Below, in pieces: positions 5,919-10,329 of a stretch of DNA of 10,329 nt. Below the pieces are notes generated by a model, which ran no database searches, had not been told where the DNA came from, and saw nothing but the letters and a program-made list of their open reading frames with translations. Position numbers and translations under genes: made by a program. Location: the NCBI GenBank assembly GCA_030626085.1, contig DAOUPQ010000057.1:1-10329 (forward strand), in the 5' to 3' direction. Numbering within the stretch: position 1 is the first letter of the stretch; every line of letters starts with the position of its first letter. This stretch comes from Flavobacteriia bacterium (GTDB taxonomy: Bacteria; Bacteroidota; Bacteroidia; Flavobacteriales; Flavobacteriaceae).

Positions 5919-7976
5919 TCACTTTTCAATTCTTATCCTAACATCAACCGCAATGATATTTTTCTCAGTTGCTAAAAGAGGGTTGATGTCTAACTCAGCA
6001 ATTTCAGGAGATATTTGTAATAAAGTGGAAAGCTTAGCAATAGTTTCTGCAAAAGCTTTAATGTTTATTCCTTTTTGTCCTCTAACCCCTTTTAAGATAG
6101 GATAGGCTTTTAATTTTTCTATCATTTTTAATGAAACTTGTTTGGTAACGGGAATCATTGCTGATTGTACATCTTTTAAAACTTCAACAAAAATACCCCC
6201 TAAACCTGCCATAATTATATGAGGAAAATCACCTTCTTTTTTGGCACCGATAAAAACTTCAGTACCTGAGATCATAGGTTGTACCAAAATTGATGTTACC
6301 TCTTCAATTTGCATTAACTTTTTAAAATTTTGCACCAATTCTTCTTTGTTTTCCACATTTAAAATCACACCGCCAACATCCGATTTATGCAAAGGTCCAA
6401 CCACTTTTTGAACAACTGGATAATTTAATAATTTTGCAATTTCTAAAAGTTCCTGTTCATTTTTCACTTCGTATTCTTTAACAAAATCAATACCTGTTAA
6501 TGTCAATAGTTTTGCAGCTTTTTCAGGGCTTAGATACCCACTTTTAGAAGCTCTGATTATTTTTCTGATGCTTTTAAGATCAGTATCTTTACTTGAGATC
6601 CTTTCATGAATTGGAGGTGATAGATTATATACTTTTGTCAAGGCATTTCCGAACAAAACTTCATCATTAAATGCAATATTTTCTTTAGAAATAAATTCTG
6701 CAATTTCATTTTTTACATTTACTACAGAAGGGAGAATTGCATAAATAGGTTTTTTACATGTTTTAATTTTTTTGTCTAAAACTGAATAAGCATCATAAAC
6801 AGTTGTTAACCCGGGACTTCCAAAAATAACAACCATTGCATCAATATTGTCAAATTTATTTTCACAATAATCAATAATAGTTTCTAATTGTTCAGCAGTG
6901 CCGGTTGCTAAAAAATCAATAGGATTTGCAACTGATGATCCGTTAAACAATTCATTTAATAGCTCTGTACTTTGTTTACCTTCAATAACCGGAATTTTAA
7001 GTCCGTTTTTTGACAAAACATCAGTGAGCATTACGGCTGGCCCCCCGGCATGTGTAATGATGGCAATATTTTTCCCTTTGGCTTCTTTTTGCATTAAAAT
7101 TCCGGCAACGGTTATCAATTCATTTCTACCGTAACAACGGATAATTCCGGCTTTTTTAAAGAGTGTTTCTACAAAAACATCCGAACTTGCTAAAGCACCG
7201 GTATGAGATGATGCTGCACGGTTTCCTTCTTCTGAACTTCCTGCTTTAATCGCTGCAATTTTACACCCTTTTTTTATAAGTGAGCTTGTGTGTTTTAAAA
7301 ATTTTGCTGGGTTTTTAATGCTTTCGATATATAATAATTTAACTTTTGAACTTTCTCCATCTTTGTATTTGGTATCGAAATATTCTAATACTTCTTCAAC
7401 ACCATTCTGCGCACTATTTCCTACGGTATAAACACTTGAGAAAGTCAGACCGGTGCTTTTTGCAGCCTCTATAATAAAAACAGCAGTTGCTCCTGAACCC
7501 GAAATAAAATCAACTCCATTTTTATTGAGTTTTGGAATTGGCGTTGTAAAAACACCTGCATAATTACTGTTGATCAAACCAATATTATTGGGTCCTAATA
7601 AACTACCTCCAGCCTTTTTTATAAGATTGACTATTTCAAATTCTAATACAGCACCTTCCAGATCTTTTTCGCTAAATCCTGCCGAGAATATGATAAACCC
7701 TTTGGTTTTTTTTTGTTGACCAAGTATTTTTACCGTTTTCGGTATGAATTTAGCCGCAATTTCAATAATGGCCAGATCTACATTGGGAATATCAATAACA
7801 TTATGAAAGGTTTTTACATCTTGGACATTGTCTTTTTTAGGGTTTACTACAAATAATTTTCCCTTGAAATTATGATCAATAATATTTTTTAATACCCTAC
7901 CACCCGGACTTTGTAGATTATCAGAACCACCAATAATGACAATGCTTTTTGGGTTAATTAATTTTTTATGAAGCAT
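5919..7976 (-). CDS. ADP-forming acetyl/acyl-CoA synthetase, fused alpha-beta subunits
   Basis: This 685-residue cytosolic NDP-forming acyl-CoA synthetase converts acyl-CoA + ADP + Pi reversibly to acid + CoA + ATP. The alpha part comes first: a CoA-binding Rossmann domain starting NPKSIVIIGGSDN (8-20), then succinyl-CoA-synthetase-like ligase domains with LLGPNNIGLINSN (126-138), ISGSGATAVF (158-167), VGNSAQNGVEEVLEYF (185-200) and the phospho-histidine loop AASSHTGALASSD (254-266, His258). After a hinge at about 455-475, the beta part is an ATP-grasp domain with YLSPEKAAKLL (481-491), YPVVQKVVGPLHKSDVGGV (519-537, His530), GTEVFIGAKK (571-580), MAGLGGIFVEVLKDV (589-603) and ELDINPLLA (661-669). 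All catalytic segments look intact. It starts 11 bp after the beta-barrel gene, so the two probably share a transcript. Nearby aminotransferase and IorB-type genes suggest aryl- or branched acyl-CoA substrates as well as acetyl-CoA. Confidence 0.93.
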   Translation of the reverse strand: MLHKKLINPKSIVIIGGSDNLQSPGGRVLKNIIDHNFKGKLFVVNPKKDNVQDVKTFHNVIDIPNVDLAIIEIAAKFIPKTVKILGQQKKTKGFIIFSAGFSEKDLEGAVLEFEIVNLIKKAGGSLLGPNNIGLINSNYAGVFTTPIPKLNKNGVDFISGSGATAVFIIEAAKSTGLTFSSVYTVGNSAQNGVEEVLEYFDTKYKDGESSKVKLLYIESIKNPAKFLKHTSSLIKKGCKIAAIKAGSSEEGNRAASSHTGALASSDVFVETLFKKAGIIRCYGRNELITVAGILMQKEAKGKNIAIITHAGGPAVMLTDVLSKNGLKIPVIEGKQSTELLNELFNGSSVANPIDFLATGTAEQLETIIDYCENKFDNIDAMVVIFGSPGLTTVYDAYSVLDKKIKTCKKPIYAILPSVVNVKNEIAEFISKENIAFNDEVLFGNALTKVYNLSPPIHERISSKDTDLKSIRKIIRASKSGYLSPEKAAKLLTLTGIDFVKEYEVKNEQELLEIAKLLNYPVVQKVVGPLHKSDVGGVILNVENKEELVQNFKKLMQIEEVTSILVQPMISGTEVFIGAKKEGDFPHIIMAGLGGIFVEVLKDVQSAMIPVTKQVSLKMIEKLKAYPILKGVRGQKGINIKAFAETIAKLSTLLQISPEIAELDINPLLATEKNIIAVDVRIRIEK

Positions 7977-7987
7977 AATATTTAATA

Positions 7988-8572
7988 TTAAAAGTTATAA
8001 CCAATGCCAAATTTTAATCCTATTTCATTTAAAAGCTGATTGTAATTCTCTTTTTCAAAGGGAATTATTGCATGACTTCTATAAAAAGGATTTATGAAAA
8101 CTGTCAGATCATTAAAATCATATTTTCCTCCAATTCCTATTCCAAAACCAATCCCTGATTGATTATCAGTAGAAGCATATTCTTCTCGGTTCAATTCAAA
8201 ATCAATTAAAGCCCCACCATTTACAAATATGTATTTTAAAAAAGTATAATTTGCATAGATCGGAACAGTAAGTATTTCAATATCAACCTCTCTAGGAGTC
8301 ATGTCAATTCCCGGATAAAAATTAGGAGTTATTTCAATTTTATTTTTAGAATACTCTAGTCCTGTTTCTAAACTAAAATTTTTGAATAATTCTTTTCCAT
8401 AGTTCAAACCATATAAATCACCACCTTCTCCTTCAAAACTAGGGCCTCCACAGAGATCTGCTTTCCTTAACAATGCATTATCTGAAAAGCCATAATAAGC
8501 TGAAATCCTATTCTGTGAAAATATAGTTTGAATAAAAAATATTAAAAAGAATACAAATATGTTAGTTTTCAT
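7988..8572 (-). CDS. Small outer-membrane beta-barrel protein
   Basis: This 194-residue protein has a signal peptide at 1-19 (MKTNIFVFFLIFFIQTIFS, likely cut before Gln20) and a mature part made of alternating polar and hydrophobic strands typical of an 8-stranded OmpA/OmpX-like porin fold. Strand-like segments include RISAYYGFS (22-30), SLETGLEYSKNKIEI, VDIEILTVPIYANYTFLKYIFVNGG, SGIGFGIGIGGKYDF and LNEIGLKFGIGYNF. It ends in Phe after alternating residues, the usual C-terminal signal for BAM-mediated insertion. The length fits the small Flavobacteriales outer-membrane beta-barrel family. There is no OmpA peptidoglycan-binding domain and no plug, so it is not a TonB receptor. It is first in a likely two-gene unit with the acyl-CoA synthetase 11 bp downstream. 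Its function is unknown; it might be a small channel or a structural protein. Confidence 0.85.
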   Translation of the reverse strand: MKTNIFVFFLIFFIQTIFSQNRISAYYGFSDNALLRKADLCGGPSFEGEGGDLYGLNYGKELFKNFSLETGLEYSKNKIEITPNFYPGIDMTPREVDIEILTVPIYANYTFLKYIFVNGGALIDFELNREEYASTDNQSGIGFGIGIGGKYDFNDLTVFINPFYRSHAIIPFEKENYNQLLNEIGLKFGIGYNF

Positions 8573-8662
8573 ATATGATTAATTATTTTAAAGATGTAAA
8601 GTAAAATTAAAAAAATGGAAAAACTTATGATTTTTATCAAGTTAATAATGCAATAAATTTTG

Positions 8663-8670
8663 TTACTTTG
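8663..8670 (+). promoter_or_regulatory. Candidate -7 box for the aminotransferase
   Basis: TTACTTTG matches seven of eight positions of TAnnTTTG and ends 20 bp before the ATG. This predicts a leader of about 15 nt composed almost entirely of A and T, with no Shine-Dalgarno sequence. A -33 TTG is not obvious at the expected spacing. The box lies in the 118-bp spacer divergent from the beta-barrel gene. Confidence 0.4.
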
Positions 8671-8690
8671 AAGTAAACAAATATATAATA

Positions 8691-9893
8691 ATGGAGTATT
8701 TATTTTCTTATATGGTTAATTCCATGCATGCCGAAGATGTTAAACTTCTAATGAAACAATCTTCCGGAAAAAGTATGATCTCTTTTGCAGGAGGCATGCC
8801 TAATAATGATATTTTCCCTTTAAAACAAATTGACGATATTTATAATAATTTACCTGATAATTTAAAAAAACTCTGCTTTCAATACGGACCAACTTCGGGT
8901 TACCCACCATTTGTTAATACAATTAATAAATATCTAAAAAAGAAAGGTTTACCTGTTGCAGAAAATAGATTATTAATTACTACTGGTTCTTTACAAGCCA
9001 TCAGTATAATTACTCAAGAATTTGTAAATAAAGGAGATATCATATTAACTGAAAATCCGTGCTTTGTTGGTGCACTTACAGTTTTTGAAACATATGGTGC
9101 TGAAATTCACGGAATTTCTGTTGATAAAGATGGTATTGATATTGATGCTTTAAAGCAGAAGATTGCCGGTTTAAAACGAACTCCAAAATTTTTATATGTA
9201 ACACCAAACTACCATAATCCGGCAGGAATTATTTACTCACCTGAGCGAAAAAAGGCTTTATTGGAAGTTTTATCAGGTACCGGAATAATTTTACTTGAAG
9301 ATGATGCTTATAATGATCTTTATTTTTATAAAGATGAAAAATACCTTACCAAACCTATGAAATCATACGGGTTTAAAGATGTAGGAATTATTTATACTGG
9401 TTCTTTTTCAAAAATTCTCGGACCGGGATTTAGATTGGGTTATATGTTATCATCACCTGAAATTAATGAAAAAGCAGAAAGTGTTAAACAAGCTTTAGAT
9501 GCTTGTACTTCTAGCTTTATGCAAATTTTGGCAAACGAATTTATGGTTCAGGGCAAACTAGACCCTTATTTAGAATTTTTACGTAAAGAATATGCAGAGC
9601 GTAAAGATATGATTCAAAAGTATTTGGTAAAATATATGCCTAAAAAGATTACATGGAATGAACCAAAAGGTGGTTTTTATATTTGGTTAAAACTTCCTGA
9701 AAACATAAAATCTACAGATATTTTTAAGGAAAGTGTTAAAGAAGGTGTAGTTTTTGTTACCGGAAGAACTTTTGATCCGAGGGGCAAAAAAGATGATTGT
9801 TTACGACTTTCATTTTCAAATATGCCAAAAGAAAGTATTGAAGAGGGAGTAAGGATATTAAGTGAAACTATTAAAAAGGTTTTAATCCACTAG
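8691..9893 (+). CDS. Fold-type I PLP-dependent aminotransferase (LysN/aromatic/branched-chain type)
   Basis: This 400-residue cytosolic aminotransferase moves an amino group from an amino acid to a 2-oxoacid such as 2-oxoglutarate. It has the class I/II layout: ISFAGGMPNNDIFPL (30-44), FQYGPTSGYPPF (63-74), LITTGSLQAI (95-104, phosphate-loop region), the PLP-contact asparagine in TPNYHNPAGI (Asn176), the pyridine-nitrogen aspartate in LLEDDAYNDLYF (Asp205 with Tyr207), the Schiff-base lysine in TGSFSKILGPGFRLGY (Lys241, with Arg248) and the substrate-carboxylate arginine in CLRLSFS (Arg372). The SFAGGMP opening and the GPGFRLGY segment place it in the LysN/2-aminoadipate and MocR-like aminotransferase group, which includes broad-range aromatic and branched-chain enzymes. 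There is no N-terminal GntR helix-turn-helix, so it is an enzyme and not a MocR regulator. It is convergent with the IorB-type gene and divergent from the barrel/acyl-CoA synthetase unit, suggesting it supplies 2-oxoacids to them. Confidence 0.92.
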   Translation: MEYLFSYMVNSMHAEDVKLLMKQSSGKSMISFAGGMPNNDIFPLKQIDDIYNNLPDNLKKLCFQYGPTSGYPPFVNTINKYLKKKGLPVAENRLLITTGSLQAISIITQEFVNKGDIILTENPCFVGALTVFETYGAEIHGISVDKDGIDIDALKQKIAGLKRTPKFLYVTPNYHNPAGIIYSPERKKALLEVLSGTGIILLEDDAYNDLYFYKDEKYLTKPMKSYGFKDVGIIYTGSFSKILGPGFRLGYMLSSPEINEKAESVKQALDACTSSFMQILANEFMVQGKLDPYLEFLRKEYAERKDMIQKYLVKYMPKKITWNEPKGGFYIWLKLPENIKSTDIFKESVKEGVVFVTGRTFDPRGKKDDCLRLSFSNMPKESIEEGVRILSETIKKVLIH

Positions 9894-9894
9894 C

Positions 9895-9925
9895 TCCCTA
9901 AACCTCCCAGAAAGGGAACTTTTAT
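9895..9925 (+). terminator. Candidate terminator hairpin after the aminotransferase
   Basis: The stem TCCC (9905-9908) and GGGA (9914-9917) has loop AGAAA and is followed by ACTTTTATT. An alternative pairing is TCCCT (9895-9899) with AGGGA (9913-9917). The stem is short and the T-run is interrupted, so this is a weak intrinsic terminator at best. The text TCCCTAAACCTCCC followed by AAAGGGAAC looks like interspersed extragenic sequences I have seen in other Bacteroidota genomes, which is recollection and not checked. Confidence 0.35.
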
Positions 9926-10031
9926 TGTCATATTATTAATTTCGCAAAGATATCAGCCTTACAGGCAGTTTATTAGTGAAACTCAATTTTGAAAAGCCCA
10001 TAAGGTGTATTTAAAATAGTTAGTTGAACTA

Positions 10032-10053
10032 ATCCCACTTTTTTTAGCGGGAT
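10032..10053 (-). terminator. Hairpin downstream of the IorB-type gene
   Basis: In the minus-strand transcript, AUCCCGC pairs with GUGGGAU around an A-rich 8-nt loop. One of the seven pairs is a G-U wobble, which becomes an A-C mismatch if the plus strand is transcribed. Stability therefore favours the minus-strand RNA, the direction of the IorB-type gene ending about 75 bp upstream. No clean U-tract follows, so the terminator role is tentative. Confidence 0.3.
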
Positions 10054-10097
10054 CAAGGTTAACACCTCAACCCTTGGGTCGATTATTATTATTGGGT

Positions 10098-10113
10098 TCA
10101 GGGCTTGCCCTGA
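10098..10113. repeat. Perfect 7-bp inverted repeat with 2-nt spacer
   Basis: TCAGGGC and GCCCTGA are separated by TT, giving a GC-rich stem-loop in either strand, 16 bp past the IorB-type stop codon. It could help terminate or protect that transcript, or be the core of an extragenic palindromic repeat. No T-run follows in either direction. Confidence 0.5.
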
Positions 10114-10129
10114 GGTTTAATACCATTTA

Positions 10130-10329
10130 TTATTCGCTATATACAAACTCCTTAAAATTTTTAGCTAATTCTTTACCTTTTTCAAAGGCTTCTAAATTGA
10201 GCTTTACAATTTTTTCGCTTTTTCGCTGAAATAATTTTTTTATAGCGTCTGTCATACTTTTTTCAGGAATTGGAAGTAAAGTTGAAGCAGCACCTAATAA
10301 AACCATATTTGCAGCTTTTGAGTTTCCAA
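10130..10329 (-). CDS. 2-oxoacid:ferredoxin oxidoreductase gamma-type subunit, C-terminal part; probably indolepyruvate oxidoreductase subunit beta (IorB)
   Basis: The frame enters from the right edge and ends at a TAA at 10130-10132, with a second TAA directly after, leaving the last 65 codons. The visible residues begin GNSKAANMVLLGAASTLLPI, which matches the end of the pyruvate/ketoisovalerate oxidoreductase gamma domain, where a GN-x-K/R-x-x-N-M/V-V-x-LGA strand-turn is conserved. They continue with a lysine/arginine-rich helix and EKIVKLNLEAFEKGKELAKN, typical of the IorB C-terminus (K-x-V-x-x-N-x-x-A-F/L-x-x-G). IorB pairs with IorA to oxidise aryl-pyruvates to aryl-acetyl-CoA, reducing ferredoxin; iorA would be expected next door, outside the window. 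A KorC/VorA-type gamma subunit for another 2-oxoacid is the main alternative. Confidence 0.75.
   Translation of the reverse strand, partial: GNSKAANMVLLGAASTLLPIPEKSMTDAIKKLFQRKSEKIVKLNLEAFEKGKELAKNFKEFVYSE

Larger units (their letters stand above)
9894..10129. other. Gene-free convergent spacer rich in short inverted repeats
   Basis: These 236 bp between the aminotransferase stop and the IorB-type stop contain no plausible gene. They hold several GC-richer inverted repeats in an otherwise A/T-rich genome: TCCC/GGGA at 9905-9917, TTAGTT-G-AACTAA at 10020-10032, ATCCC/GGGAT at 10032-10053, ACCC-TT-GGGT at 10070-10079, and TCAGGGC-TT-GCCCTGA at 10098-10113. An outer ACCTCA (10064-10069) pairs with TGAGGT (10111-10116) and would enclose the last two. 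A short ATT tandem lies at 10082-10093. The density looks like an interspersed extragenic repeat or a non-coding element, but no known family can be named from the sequence alone. Confidence 0.6.

Noticed and set aside
5872..6105. Open frame across the glycosyltransferase/synthetase junction
   Set aside because: It overlaps the end of one real gene out of frame and the C-terminal part of another antisense, and has no family resemblance.
6898..7134. Open frame antisense to the acyl-CoA synthetase
   Set aside because: It is a shadow of the conserved alpha domain, with no independent support.
8691..9893. Reading the aminotransferase as a MocR-type transcription regulator
   Set aside because: The protein starts directly at the aminotransferase domain, with no N-terminal GntR winged helix, and has all PLP-site residues of an enzyme.
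10118..10127. An ATG on the minus strand just past the IorB-type stop that could begin a peptide of about 18 codons
   Set aside because: The frame runs through the inverted repeats to a quick stop. It has no leader signal or conservation argument.
1..10329. Search for a defence system, mobile element, CRISPR array or biosynthetic cluster
   Set aside because: No transposase, integrase, nuclease, toxin-antitoxin pair, regularly spaced repeats, tRNA attachment site or modular synthase is present. Gene composition looks uniform apart from the spacer at 9894-10129.

Overview
The window looks like chromosomal DNA from a member of the Bacteroidota, probably close to the Flavobacteriales. The evidence is the low GC content, the scarcity of Shine-Dalgarno sequences, -7-like boxes resembling TAnnTTTG just upstream of several starts, a small flavobacterial-type outer-membrane barrel, and a RecR with the N-terminus typical of that phylum. 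There is no phage, IS, CRISPR, tRNA or rRNA. Most genes are ordinary metabolic or housekeeping genes.

Layout, left to right. (1) At 1-1859 on the minus strand lie a Na+/solute symporter (SSS family) and, downstream of it, the N-terminal part of an exported protein that runs off the left edge. (2) Divergent from these, at 1942-3693 on the plus strand, are a NagX/HGSNAT-like multi-membrane acyltransferase and recR. A good -7 box sits only a few bases before the recR start. (3) At 3697-4689 on the minus strand is a YghZ/Gpr-type aldo-keto reductase, 3 bp from the recR stop. (4) At 4791-5912 on the plus strand is a family 2 glycosyltransferase with a TTG start and an uncharacterised C-terminal domain. 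(5) At 5919-8572 on the minus strand is a two-gene unit: an outer-membrane beta-barrel protein followed after 11 bp by a fused alpha-beta ADP-forming acyl-CoA synthetase. (6) At 8691-9893 on the plus strand is a fold-type I PLP aminotransferase. (7) At 9894-10129 is a gene-free stretch rich in short inverted repeats. (8) At 10130-10329 on the minus strand is the C-terminus of a 2-oxoacid:ferredoxin oxidoreductase gamma-type subunit, best matched by indolepyruvate oxidoreductase subunit beta (IorB).

The most interesting reading concerns the right third. An aminotransferase, a 2-oxoacid:ferredoxin oxidoreductase and an ADP-forming acyl-CoA synthetase are the three steps that turn an amino acid into a 2-oxoacid, then an acyl-CoA plus reduced ferredoxin, then a free acid plus ATP. 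That route is best known from peptide-fermenting archaea such as Pyrococcus and Thermococcus, so finding all three parts within about 4.4 kb of a Bacteroidota chromosome suggests an amino-acid catabolism or energy-conservation locus. On the left, the SSS symporter facing a NagX-like acyltransferase hints at amino-sugar salvage, but that is only a context argument. No clearly new multi-gene system is visible.
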